From NCBI RefSeq assembly GCF_024585265.1, contig NZ_CP036533.1:2675001-2739000 (forward strand): a stretch of 64,000 bases of DNA, given 5' to 3'. The notes under the pieces were generated by a model that ran no database searches, was not told the DNA's origin, and saw nothing but the letters and a program-made list of their open reading frames with translations. The stretch is from Bradyrhizobium sp. WBAH42. GTDB taxonomy: Bacteria > Pseudomonadota > Alphaproteobacteria > Rhizobiales > Xanthobacteraceae. Of this stretch, positions 45,357 to 54,460 are shown piece by piece. A program made the position numbers and the translations under genes. Positions within the stretch are counted from its first letter, which is position 1; every line of letters begins with the position of its first letter.

Positions 45357-45938
45357 ATGAATGTAGTGCCCCGCGATCTCATGACCGAAATTCCCGTCTC
45401 GTCCGCCGATTTCCGCGGCGCCATGCGCCACCTCACCGGCGGCGTCAGCGTCATCACCGCCGGGCGGGGCAAGGACATCACCGGCATGACGGTGACCTCG
45501 GTGGCCTCGCTGTCGGTCGAGCCGCCGACGCTGCTGGTCAGCATCAACCGCGACGCCTCGTCGTTTCCGCTGATCCGCCGCCACGGCGCTTTCGGCGTGA
45601 ACATCCTCAATGCCGACCAGCTTGACGTCGCCGAACGCTTTGCCGGCAAGGGCGGGCTGAAGGGCGCGGATCGCTTTGCAGGCAGCCAATGGGTGACGGC
45701 AGTCTCGGGTGTTCCGCTGCTGGTCGGCGCGCTCTCGGCCTTCGATTGCGAAGTCGAGGAGATCGTCGAGCGCCACTCGCACGGCATCGTCATCGGCCGT
45801 GTCAGGGACATCAGGAGCTCGACCCGCACCGCCGCGCTGGCCTATTGGCACGGCCAGTACGTGGCGGTCGATCAGGACGAAGACGCGGCCAGGCTCGCCG
45901 ATGTCAGTCTTCCCGCGCGCGGCCGGCGCGGCATTTGA
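45357..45938 (+). CDS. Flavin reductase family protein (FMNH2 supply)
   Basis: A 193-residue HpaC/flavin-reductase-type protein. 'FRGAMRHLTGGVSVITAG', 'GMTVTSVASLSVEPPTLLVS' and 'FGVNILNADQLDVAERFAG' are family blocks. It lies 33 bp after ssuB with a small CCCCG/CGGGG hairpin overlapping its leader, and probably supplies reduced FMN to SsuD. It is not an SsuE-type (NAD(P)H FMN reductase fold) protein, so it would be an alternative partner. Confidence 0.9.
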   Translation: MNVVPRDLMTEIPVSSADFRGAMRHLTGGVSVITAGRGKDITGMTVTSVASLSVEPPTLLVSINRDASSFPLIRRHGAFGVNILNADQLDVAERFAGKGGLKGADRFAGSQWVTAVSGVPLLVGALSAFDCEVEEIVERHSHGIVIGRVRDIRSSTRTAALAYWHGQYVAVDQDEDAARLADVSLPARGRRGI

Positions 45939-46035
45939 TCGCCGACGGCGCGCCTCGCGCAAGGCTGGTCTTTTCCGCCTCATCGCTCTAGAAGCGCCTG
46001 GAGCCGTCCCGCCGGGTCGGCATTGGAGCGGAACG

Positions 46036-46191
46036 ATGAAGCGCATCGCGACCTGGGCCTTCTACGCCATCGGCGCGCTCGCGATCGCCTATCTCGCGCT
46101 CTACGCCTACGCGATGTTCTCCGGCTCTCCGATCGTGCCGGGCGATCCCATCCATATCTTCCGCAAGCCCGACGCGCCGAGTTATTCGTAA
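46036..46191 (+). CDS. Small single-pass membrane protein
   Basis: A 51-residue protein with one membrane helix (about residues 6-28, 'TWAFYAIGALAIAYLALYAY') and a short tail 'PGDPIHIFRKPDAPSYS'. GGAG lies 7 bases before the ATG at 46036. It could be a small downstream member of the ssu operon, 97 bp after the reductase. Function unknown. Confidence 0.62.
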   Translation: MKRIATWAFYAIGALAIAYLALYAYAMFSGSPIVPGDPIHIFRKPDAPSYS

Positions 46192-46205
46192 CGGTCTCGT
46201 AGTCT

Positions 46206-46296
46206 CGTAGGGTGGGCAAAGCGAAGCGTGCCCACCATTCTACCCAGCGAAGCCAGATGGTGGGCACGGCGCAAGTGCGCCTTTGCCCACCCTACG
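46206..46296. repeat. Palindromic intergenic repeat, family B (copy 4)
   Basis: CGTAGGGTGGGCAAAG and complement bound the element, with CGTGCCCACC and GGTGGGCACG inside. It lies between convergent genes, ten bases from the M20 stop. Confidence 0.87.
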
Positions 46297-46305
46297 GCAC
46301 CTCTC

Positions 46306-47454
46306 TCACCCCCTTAAGATCGCCAGCGCCAGCGCCTGCGCGCGCGGCACGATGCTGTCGATCTCCAGATATTCCTCCGGCGTGTGCGCGAGCCCGCCGA
46401 CCGGGCCGAGGCCGCAGATGGTCGGCGTGCCGACCGCGGCGGTGAAGCCGGAATCGGCGCAGCCGCCGGAGAACTCGCCCTGCAGCGTGGTGAGGCCCAC
46501 CTGCCTTGCGGCCGCCTGATAGCCTTCGAACAGGGCCTTCGACTCCGCGCTCTGCACCACCGGCACGAACTCGCCCTTGATCGACAGCGTCGCGCTGGTG
46601 CCCGGCACGGAGGAGGTCGCGACGATCTTTTCGATCGCAGCCATGATGCGCGCGCGATCGGCCGGATCGACATAGCGCAGATCGATCTGCCCTTCCGCGT
46701 AAGGCGCCGTCGTGTTGACGGACTGCCCGCCCGAGACGAGGCCGACATTGAGCGTGATGCCCTTGTCGAGATCGGTGAGCGCGTGGATCTGCACGATCTT
46801 GTGCGCGAGCTCGCCAATGGCGCTGACGCCGGCGGCGAAATTGGCGCCGGAATGCGCGGCCTTGCCGGTGATGGCCATGTGCATGAAGATGCCGCCCTTG
46901 CGCCCGGTGACGACGTTGCCCGTGGGTCGGCCCGGCTCGGAATTGAACACCGCGCGGGCCGCGCGCCCCTCGCGCTCGATCACCGGGCGCGAGGAGGGCG
47001 AGCCGATCTCCTCGTCCGAGGTGATCAGCACCTTGATCGGATGCGGTGAGCTGCCGAATTTGTGGAAGGCGGTGGCCACGAACACGTTCATGACGAGGCC
47101 GGACTTCATGTCGGCGACACCCGGTCCATAGGCGCGGCCATCCCGGATCGTGAACGGCCGCCGCCCGGCCTCGCCCTTGCCGAACACGGTGTCGCGATGC
47201 CCCATCAACAGCACCGGCTTTTCGTTGCTGCCGGGCTTTGCCACCTCGGCATGGATCGCGTCGCCGAAGGTGGCGTTGGCCTCGCGTCGGAACGGAATGC
47301 CGTGCTCGGCAAAATGCCGCTCGAACCGCGCACCGACCGTATCGACGCCTTCCTTGTCGTAGGAGCCGGAATCGATGTTCACGACGTCGCGGAGCAGGTC
47401 GATCATCGCCTGTTTCTGCGACGCCAGCCAATCCGTGATTTGAGCTTCAGACAT
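46306..47454 (-). CDS. M20-family metallopeptidase (glutamate carboxypeptidase type)
   Basis: A 382-residue zinc-dependent amidohydrolase. Zinc and catalytic motifs are visible in 'VLLMGHRDTVF', 'GPGVADMKSGLVMN' and 'TSDEEIGSPSS'; the Asp-Met-Lys-Ser-Gly motif is typical of ArgE/DapE/CPG2 enzymes. A dimerisation domain lies between about residues 180 and 290 ('HMAITGKAAHSGANFAAG'). Substrates are probably N-acyl or gamma-glutamyl amino acids. GAGGGAC precedes the ATG. No signal peptide. Confidence 0.92.
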   Translation of the reverse strand: MSEAQITDWLASQKQAMIDLLRDVVNIDSGSYDKEGVDTVGARFERHFAEHGIPFRREANATFGDAIHAEVAKPGSNEKPVLLMGHRDTVFGKGEAGRRPFTIRDGRAYGPGVADMKSGLVMNVFVATAFHKFGSSPHPIKVLITSDEEIGSPSSRPVIEREGRAARAVFNSEPGRPTGNVVTGRKGGIFMHMAITGKAAHSGANFAAGVSAIGELAHKIVQIHALTDLDKGITLNVGLVSGGQSVNTTAPYAEGQIDLRYVDPADRARIMAAIEKIVATSSVPGTSATLSIKGEFVPVVQSAESKALFEGYQAAARQVGLTTLQGEFSGGCADSGFTAAVGTPTICGLGPVGGLAHTPEEYLEIDSIVPRAQALALAILRG

Positions 47455-47553
47455 GTGGTCCCTCGCGTGGTTTTCGGGCGGGGTTATAGGGCCTGACGCA
47501 GGCGTGACCTAGTCGCGTGGCGCGCTCCCGTTATGCGACGAGCGCTCTCAACG

Positions 47554-47633
47554 CGTCATTGCGAGCGCAGCGAAGCAATCCAGAGTCTTTCCGCGGAGGG
47601 ATTCTGGATTGCTTCGCTGCGCTCGCAATGACG
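47554..47633. repeat. Palindromic intergenic repeat, family A (copy 3)
   Basis: CGTCATTGCGAGCGCAGCG and complement CGCTGCGCTCGCAATGACG bound the element. It lies between the M20 gene start and the terminator of the flagellar operon. Confidence 0.85.
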
Positions 47634-47657
47634 TGCTCGCGGCCTGCATCAAGCAAA

Positions 47658-47682
47658 AATGCCCGGGTCTAGCCCGGGCATT
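47658..47682 (-). terminator. Intrinsic terminator of the fliF-flbD operon
   Basis: Ten-base perfect arms AATGCCCGGG and CCCGGGCATT with a five-base loop, followed on the minus strand by a run of five T residues. It begins 28 bases after the flbD stop codon. Confidence 0.88.
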
Positions 47683-47709
47683 CGTCGTCAGCTCGTGTGC
47701 TTCGAGGGA

Positions 47710-49095
<1,386 letters not shown>

Positions 49096-49146
49096 GTCAG
49101 TCTCCTGTCCGTCTGTTCGCGCCGGCGCGCGTCATGTCCTTGCGTG

Positions 49147-49497
49147 TCAGCCGCGGTCGGCCTTGATGATTTCCGTCATGGTCACGCCGAGCTTGTCCTC
49201 GACCAGGACGACCTCGCCGCGGGCGACCAGCTTGTTGTTGACGTAGATGTCGATGGCCTCGCCGACGCGCCGGTCGAGCTCGAGCACGGTGCCGGGTCCG
49301 AGCTTCAGGAGCTCGCCGACGTCCATTTTGGAGCGGCCGAGCACGGCCGAGACCTGCACCGGCACGTCGAACACCGCTTCGAGGTCGGCGGCGGCGCGCG
49401 CCGCATATTCGTCCTCGTTGTAGCCGACGTCGGTGCCGGCAGGCGGCATCGGGCCGTTGAGATCGGGCAGCGGGACCTGTCCGTCAGTGTCGCTCAT
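49147..49497 (-). CDS. fliN: Flagellar motor switch protein FliN
   Basis: A 116-residue protein. A ~45-residue acidic N-terminus precedes the SpoA/FliN domain: 'VPVQVSAVLGRSKMDVGEL', 'LGPGTVLELDRRVGEAIDIY' and 'RGEVVLVEDKLGVTMTEI'. It forms the C-ring with FliG and FliM and binds export parts. The gap to fliH is 3 bp. Confidence 0.93.
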   Translation of the reverse strand: MSDTDGQVPLPDLNGPMPPAGTDVGYNEDEYAARAAADLEAVFDVPVQVSAVLGRSKMDVGELLKLGPGTVLELDRRVGEAIDIYVNNKLVARGEVVLVEDKLGVTMTEIIKADRG

Positions 49498-49500
49498 GGC

Positions 49501-50124
49501 TTAGCTCCCCCTGCGGGACGCGATGTAGCGTCCAACCATTTCGTCGATCTTGGCCGCGATGGCGCCGCGCTCCAGCACGACGCCGCCATCGGCCCATTCG
49601 ATCCGGCAGTCGCCGGTGGCAATGTCCGGCTCGGCCAGGATCACCAGCCGGCCCTCGAAGCCGCTCTGCTTGGCGAGCCGCTCGATCCTCTCGCGCGCGC
49701 TGTCGTAGAGCGCATCGTTGATGCGGACGACGAGATGCGGCGTCGCGACCAGATGCGAGAAGCAGTCCTTGACCAGCGCGATGATCTCGCCGAGCGGCTC
49801 GGCGGCGACGAGGTCGGCGCACAGCTTGCGCGCCACCGCGACCGCGACCTCGACGGCCTCCGTCTCCATCCTGGTCTCGATGTTGCCGATTCCGGCGGCG
49901 ACGCCGCGGATGGCGATGTTGATCTCTTCCATCGCGAGCGCGACGCGGCGGTCGCTCTCGGCCTTGGCCTCGCGCTGGCCGGCGGCAAAGCCGTCCTGAT
50001 AGGCGCGCGCCTCGGCTTCCGCGACCTTCTGCGCGATTTCGGCCGCGGTCGCGGCCTTCTCGCGCGGCGAGCGCTCGGGCGCCGCGAAGTCGGTATCGAA
50101 CAGGAATTTTGCCGGAGCGGCCAT
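49501..50124 (-). CDS. fliH: Flagellar assembly protein FliH
   Basis: A 207-residue protein. A helical N-terminal part ('EKAATAAEIAQKVAEAEARA') is followed by a domain like the type III export ATPase regulators ('VRINDALYDSARERIERLAK', 'GRLVILAEPDIATGDCRIEW'). FliH holds the FliI ATPase. No clear name-giving motif exists, so the call rests on pattern plus position: it starts in the last base of fliG (TGATG overlap) and precedes fliN. Confidence 0.85.
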   Translation of the reverse strand: MAAPAKFLFDTDFAAPERSPREKAATAAEIAQKVAEAEARAYQDGFAAGQREAKAESDRRVALAMEEINIAIRGVAAGIGNIETRMETEAVEVAVAVARKLCADLVAAEPLGEIIALVKDCFSHLVATPHLVVRINDALYDSARERIERLAKQSGFEGRLVILAEPDIATGDCRIEWADGGVVLERGAIAAKIDEMVGRYIASRRGS

Positions 50125-51221
50125 CAGTACACCAGCTCGTCGTCGGCGCGGTTCTTGGTCAGCATGATCTCACCCTTGGCGGCGAGGTCCTTGGCGAGAT
50201 TGACCAGCAGCGCCTGGGCCTCGTCGACATCGCGTAGGCGCACGGGCCCCATCGCGGCCATGTCGTCTTGGAGCATCTTGGCCGCGCGCGAAGACATGTT
50301 GCCGAAGAAGAAGTTGCGGACGTCCTCGTTGGCGCTCTTGAGCGCGACGCCGAGCTTGTCCTTGTCGACGTTGCGCATCAAGGTCTGGGCCGAGCCGGAA
50401 TCCAGCTTCACCAGGTCGTCGAAGGTGAACATCAGCGCCTTGATGCGTTCGGCCGATTCCCGGTTGTCCTCTTCCAGCGAGGTGATGAACCGGGTTTCGG
50501 TCTGGCGGTCGAAATTGTTGAAGATTTCCGCCATCACCTCGTGGGCGTCGCGGCGGCGGGTCTGCGATAGGTTGGACATGAATTCGGTGCGCAGCGTCTT
50601 CTCCACGCTCTCGATCACCTCCTTCTGCACCGCCTCCATCTTCAGCATGCGGTTGACGACGTCGAGCGCGAGATCCTCGGGGAAGATGCCGAGCACGCGC
50701 GCGGCATGCTCCGGTTTCAGCTTCGACAGCACCACCGCGATGGTCTGCGGATATTCGTTCTTGAGGTAGTTGGCGAGAACCTCTTCCTGCACGTTGGAGA
50801 GTTTCTCCCACATGTTGCGGCCGGCGGGGCCGCGGATCTCGTCCATGATGCCGTTGACGCGTTCCGGCGGCAGGTATTGCTGCAGCAGCCGCTCGGTGGC
50901 GTCGAAATTGCCCATCAGTGCGCCCGAGGCCGACATGCGCGAGACGAATTCGAGCAGCATGTCCTCGACCGTGTCGACCTCGACGGTGCCGAGCGTCGAC
51001 ATCTCCAGCGAGAGCTGGCGCACCTCGTCGTCGTCGAGCAGGCCCCAGATCTTGCCGCCATATTGCTCGCCCAGCGCCAGCATCAGGATCGCGGCGCGGC
51101 GCGGACCGGACAGCTGCGCGGCGCCCTTGCCGTCGGCGGCACGGCTGCCGGCGCGCTGACCGAGCGTGGAGATCACGCTGGTGATGTCGTTGGAGTTGGC
51201 GTTTTGCAAGGAGGCGGCCAT
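50124..51221 (-). CDS. fliG: Flagellar motor switch protein FliG
   Basis: A 365-residue protein of normal FliG length. N-terminal domain '[19 protein letters not shown]', middle domain '[20 protein letters not shown]' (EYPQ in place of the usual EHPQ), and C-terminal domain '[20 protein letters not shown]' with torque-helix residues ('[20 protein letters not shown]'). It links the MS ring to the stator. It overlaps fliH by one base. Confidence 0.95.
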   Translation of the reverse strand: MAASLQNANSNDITSVISTLGQRAGSRAADGKGAAQLSGPRRAAILMLALGEQYGGKIWGLLDDDEVRQLSLEMSTLGTVEVDTVEDMLLEFVSRMSASGALMGNFDATERLLQQYLPPERVNGIMDEIRGPAGRNMWEKLSNVQEEVLANYLKNEYPQTIAVVLSKLKPEHAARVLGIFPEDLALDVVNRMLKMEAVQKEVIESVEKTLRTEFMSNLSQTRRRDAHEVMAEIFNNFDRQTETRFITSLEEDNRESAERIKALMFTFDDLVKLDSGSAQTLMRNVDKDKLGVALKSANEDVRNFFFGNMSSRAAKMLQDDMAAMGPVRLRDVDEAQALLVNLAKDLAAKGEIMLTKNRADDELVY

Positions 51222-51250
51222 GTCAGATCACTTCTTGATTTACTTGGCGG

Positions 51251-52861
51251 TTACTTGGTTGGCTCGGTGAGCCATTGGCGAATGATGGCGACGGTTTCGT
51301 TGGGATTGCGTTCGGCGAGCTCGCCGACGCGGTGAACTGACTGGGCGTGGACCTGGCCCTGGATGGTGGCGACGTCGATGGCGCTGGCGGCGCCGCTCGG
51401 CAGCAGCGGCTGGCTGGCCGGCGCAGCCTCTTCCGAAGCGGCGGGGCCACTCAGCACGCCGGAGATGGCGGCGGCGACTTCGTCCGAGGCGAGAATGCGC
51501 TTGACCAGCGGGCGGATCACCAGGAACAGCACGACGAGGCCGAGCAGCATCATCACGCCGAGCTCGACGAAGTACATGACGTCGTCCTTGGTGAACTGCA
51601 GCATGCCGAGGAAGCCTGAGGGCTCGCCGATCGGGGCGGTGGAGGGCGCGTCGGCGAAGCGCAGGTTGACGACCTCGACCTGGTCGCCGCGCTTCTGGTC
51701 GAAGCCGATCGCCGAGCGTACCAGGGTGGCGATGCGGTCGAGCTGCTCCTTGGTGCGGTCCTGGTAGACGAGCTCGCCCTTGTCGTTCTTGGTGTAGATG
51801 CCGTCGACCAGCACCGCGACCGAGATGCGGTTGACGCGGCCGGCCTCGGTCACCTCGGTCTTGGTGGTGCGGGAGATCTCGTAATTGTTGGTCTCTTCGG
51901 TCTTCTTGCTCTGGTCCTTGGCCGCGACGCCGTTGTTCTGCTGGTTGCCGGGCAGCTCGTTGTTGACGGTGACCTGGCCGTTGTTGTCGGCGGTCATGCT
52001 CTGCTCTTCGCGGGTTTGGCTCGAGCGCAACACGCGGCCTTCGGGGTCGAACTTGTCCGAGGTCTGGGTGACCTTGTTGAAGTCGAAATCGGCGGAGAGC
52101 TGCACGCGGGCGCGGCCCGAACCGACCACCGAGGAGACGATGTCCTCGACCTGCTTGCGCATCCGCTTCTCGAAGGAGATGCGGCGTTCGTCGCCGAGCG
52201 CCTGCTCCGGATCGGTCTGGGCGCCGTCGGCGAGCAGCTGGCCGGCCTCGTCCACGATCGAGACCCGCTGCGGCTTCAGGCCGTTGACGGCGGAGGCGAC
52301 GAGGTGGCGGATGGCGCGAATCTGCTGGGCTTCCAGCGCGCCGCGGACGCGCACCACGATCGAGGCCGACGGCTCCGGCGCCTCGCGGGCGAACAGCGGC
52401 CGCTCGGGCAGCACGAGGTGGACGCGGGCGGCCTGGATGCGGTCGATGGCGCGGATGGTGCGAGCGAGCTCGCCCTCGAGCGCGCGCAGGTGATTGATGT
52501 TCTGGACGAAGGAGGTGGTGCCGAGCGCGTCCGACTTGTCGAACACCTCGTAGCCGACCCCGCCGCCCTTGGGCAGGCCGCCCTCGGCGAGCTTCATCCG
52601 CAGCCGCGTGACCTTGTCCTTGGGCACCATGATGATGGAGCCCTCATTGCGGATCTCGAACTGGATCCCCTGGCGTTCCAGGTCCTTGATGATGCTGGAG
52701 GAATCTTCGACGGACAGGTCCGTGAACAGCGTCGTCATCTGCGGCGTGGTGACGCGCATGATGACGAAGGCGAAGAAGCCGATGAGCGCAGCGGTGACCG
52801 CGATCATCGCCCCGAACCGGGCGGCACCGATACTTTTTAAGAAGTCCCCAAGACCTTGCAA
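51251..52861 (-). CDS. fliF: Flagellar MS-ring protein FliF
   Basis: A 536-residue protein. Two membrane helices bracket a large periplasmic part: the first at about 18-38 ('AMIAVTAALIGFFAFVIMRV') and the second at about 434-456 ('VELGVMMLLGLVVLFLVIRP'). 'TSFVQNINHLRALEGELART' and 'AARVHLVLPERPLF' are family blocks. The start is TTG at 52861, the only start that gives the expected N-terminus 'MQGLGDFLKSIGAARFG'. First gene of the operon. Confidence 0.94.
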   Translation of the reverse strand: MQGLGDFLKSIGAARFGAMIAVTAALIGFFAFVIMRVTTPQMTTLFTDLSVEDSSSIIKDLERQGIQFEIRNEGSIIMVPKDKVTRLRMKLAEGGLPKGGGVGYEVFDKSDALGTTSFVQNINHLRALEGELARTIRAIDRIQAARVHLVLPERPLFAREAPEPSASIVVRVRGALEAQQIRAIRHLVASAVNGLKPQRVSIVDEAGQLLADGAQTDPEQALGDERRISFEKRMRKQVEDIVSSVVGSGRARVQLSADFDFNKVTQTSDKFDPEGRVLRSSQTREEQSMTADNNGQVTVNNELPGNQQNNGVAAKDQSKKTEETNNYEISRTTKTEVTEAGRVNRISVAVLVDGIYTKNDKGELVYQDRTKEQLDRIATLVRSAIGFDQKRGDQVEVVNLRFADAPSTAPIGEPSGFLGMLQFTKDDVMYFVELGVMMLLGLVVLFLVIRPLVKRILASDEVAAAISGVLSGPAASEEAAPASQPLLPSGAASAIDVATIQGQVHAQSVHRVGELAERNPNETVAIIRQWLTEPTK

Positions 52862-52939
52862 GCAACCGCCCCGACCAATCCGACCCGCAACCGAGCGGCC
52901 GACTGGGCAATTATTGCCTAGGTGATGGTTTCGATATGG

Positions 52940-52953
52940 TTAACGAAGGTTAA
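52940..52953. promoter_or_regulatory. Possible CtrA-like site upstream of fliF
   Basis: TTAA at 52940-52943 and TTAA at 52950-52953 are separated by six bases, close to the CtrA consensus TTAA-N7-TTAA. It lies about 80-90 bp upstream of fliF. CtrA controls early flagellar genes in Caulobacter, and the SciP gene (a CtrA inhibitor) is next door. The spacing is one base short, so this is only a candidate. Confidence 0.35.
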
Positions 52954-52980
52954 GAGGTCGGACAAAAGTGCATCATGAAA

Positions 52981-53011
52981 AAAATCGGCCTCGCAGGGCG
53001 AGGCCGATTTT
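52981..53011 (-). terminator. Intrinsic terminator of sciP
   Basis: Fourteen-base perfect arms AAAATCGGCCTCGC and GCGAGGCCGATTTT with a three-base loop, followed on the minus strand by seven T residues. It lies 29 bases beyond the sciP stop and isolates sciP from fliF. Confidence 0.93.
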
Positions 53012-53039
53012 CGTCAAAAGCCGCAGATTTCCGGATCGC

Positions 53040-53315
53040 CTACTGGCGATATTGCTGGATGCGGGTGGTGCGAAGACCCGCCAGACCGTGCTGGTCGATG
53101 GAAAACTGCCAGGAGAGGAATTCGTCGACCGTCAGGGTATAACGGCTGCAGGCCTCCTCGAGGGAGAGAAGTCCGCCACGGACGGCGGCGACGACTTCGG
53201 CCTTGCGGCGGATGACCCAGCGTTTGGTGCCGGGTGCAGGCAGGTCCGCGATCGTCAACGGACTGCCGTCCGGCCCGATGACGTATTTCACCCTCGGGCG
53301 ATGGGGTTCTGTCAT
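53040..53315 (-). CDS. sciP: SciP-type CtrA inhibitor (DUF1153)
   Basis: A 91-residue protein. 'PRVKYVIGPDGSPLTIADLP', 'TKRWVIRRKAEVVAAVRGGL' and 'LSLEEACSRYTLTVDEFLSW' are the DUF1153 pattern with an HTH-like core. SciP of Caulobacter binds CtrA and limits it in G1, and it also lowers flagellar gene transcription. Position beside the flagellar cluster fits. The start is at 53315 (MTEPHRP); a longer frame from 53336 adds seven residues. Confidence 0.9.
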   Translation of the reverse strand: MTEPHRPRVKYVIGPDGSPLTIADLPAPGTKRWVIRRKAEVVAAVRGGLLSLEEACSRYTLTVDEFLSWQFSIDQHGLAGLRTTRIQQYRQ

Positions 53316-53538
53316 GGCGTACTCACAAACTCTCAACCACTGAACTCACGCCGTAACCGTAACCCCCGCGGCTTAAAAATCCGCTAAGCCTAAGGGTTCA
53401 ATACAATTCTCGTTGAAACTTGCGGGAACGCGGCCGGCGCGGCGGCCGGCAGACGCAATCTCGGCCGGCTGAGCGGGGCAAAAAGTAAATACTTTACTAA
53501 CGAACGGGGCCTGCGCGGGACGCTGCAAAGCCCTCAAC
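53316..53538. other. Intergenic region upstream of sciP
   Basis: About 220 bases, and together with the repeat that follows about 420 bases, without a gene I can support. The part at 53480-53505 (AAAAAGTAAATACTTTACTA) is AT-rich with a small palindrome AGTAAATACTTTACT and may hold the sciP promoter. Confidence 0.4.
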
Positions 53539-53712
53539 TGTCATCCCGGGGCGCGCGAAGCGCGAGCTATGATGCGCAATTGCGCATCTGAGGACCCATA
53601 ACCCCAGGGAGTAGTTTGACGAAGACTCGGGGTTACGACCTCATGCGAAAACAACGTCCTGGGGTTATGGATCCCCGCCCCCGTGCGCAATTGCGCACTA
53701 GGCGGGGATGAC
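53539..53712. repeat. Composite nested palindromic repeat (family C-like)
   Basis: Outer part TGTCATCCCGGGG and CGGGGATGAC; nested GATGCGCAATTGCGCATC (53571-53588) and GTGCGCAATTGCGCAC (53683-53698), each itself a perfect palindrome; inner 13-base arms CCATAACCCCAGG (53596-53608) and CCTGGGGTTATGG (53658-53670). It lies between sciP and flgD and probably forms a branched cruciform or hairpin. Confidence 0.8.
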
Positions 53713-53739
53713 TTCTCGGATGTGGCTCGCCCGTTCGCC

Positions 53740-54447
53740 TCAATTGCTGCTCGTCGCAATAATGCTCTTCACCTGGCTCAGCGTGTAGCTGGCGCCGTCG
53801 ATGGTGAGCAGCGGCGGCGACTGCGTCAGGTCGACCGACGACACCACGCCCTGCACCTGCGCGGCGATGCCGACATTGTTGTTCGCGACGTCCTTGCCCG
53901 TGGCCGAGATCGTGTACTTGCCGTCCGGCCATTGCGTGCCGTCATTGCCCATGCCGTTCCAGGTGAAGGGGATGTCGGTGCCGGCGGCGGCGCTATATTT
54001 GCCGGTGAACACGGTCTGGCCGCTGGAATTGGCGATGGTGATGTCGACGGTGGAATCGGTCGGCACGTTGAGATGCCAGGTCGCCGACGAGTTCTTCATG
54101 GTCGCCGTCGAACCGTCGACCAGCGCGGTCTTGCCGACGAAGCCCAGCGCCTGGGTCGCCTGCGTGGTCTGCTGCAGGGTGACGAGCTGGGCCAGCGCAT
54201 CGTTGGTCTTGAGCTGCTGCTCGACGCCGGCGAACTGCACCAGCTGCTGGGTGAACTGGTTGGTGTCGAGCGGATCGAGCGGGTTCTGGTTCTGCAGCTG
54301 CGTCGTCAGCAGGGTCAGGAAGGTCTGGAAATTGCCGGCGAGCGTCGACCCCGTGGTCGAGCTCATCGACGAATTCGACGAGGATTTCGGAATGTCGGTC
54401 GTTCCGGAGACGACCGCGGGCGCAGTGGCGGCATTCGTGGTGGTCAT
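53740..54447 (-). CDS. flgD: Flagellar hook assembly scaffold FlgD
   Basis: A 235-residue protein. 'FLTLLTTQLQNQNPLDPLDT' and 'NQFTQQLVQFAGVEQQLKTN' near residues 42-82 are the FlgD N-terminal signature; the C-terminal part is a FlgD Ig-like domain ('ADGSTATM'-like, 'PFTWNGMGNDGTQWPDGKYT'). It caps the growing hook rod. The start at 54447 follows GGAGTATCAGG. It lies 13 bp after fliK. Confidence 0.93.
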   Translation of the reverse strand: MTTTNAATAPAVVSGTTDIPKSSSNSSMSSTTGSTLAGNFQTFLTLLTTQLQNQNPLDPLDTNQFTQQLVQFAGVEQQLKTNDALAQLVTLQQTTQATQALGFVGKTALVDGSTATMKNSSATWHLNVPTDSTVDITIANSSGQTVFTGKYSAAAGTDIPFTWNGMGNDGTQWPDGKYTISATGKDVANNNVGIAAQVQGVVSSVDLTQSPPLLTIDGASYTLSQVKSIIATSSN

Positions 54448-54460
54448 TGCCTGATACTCC

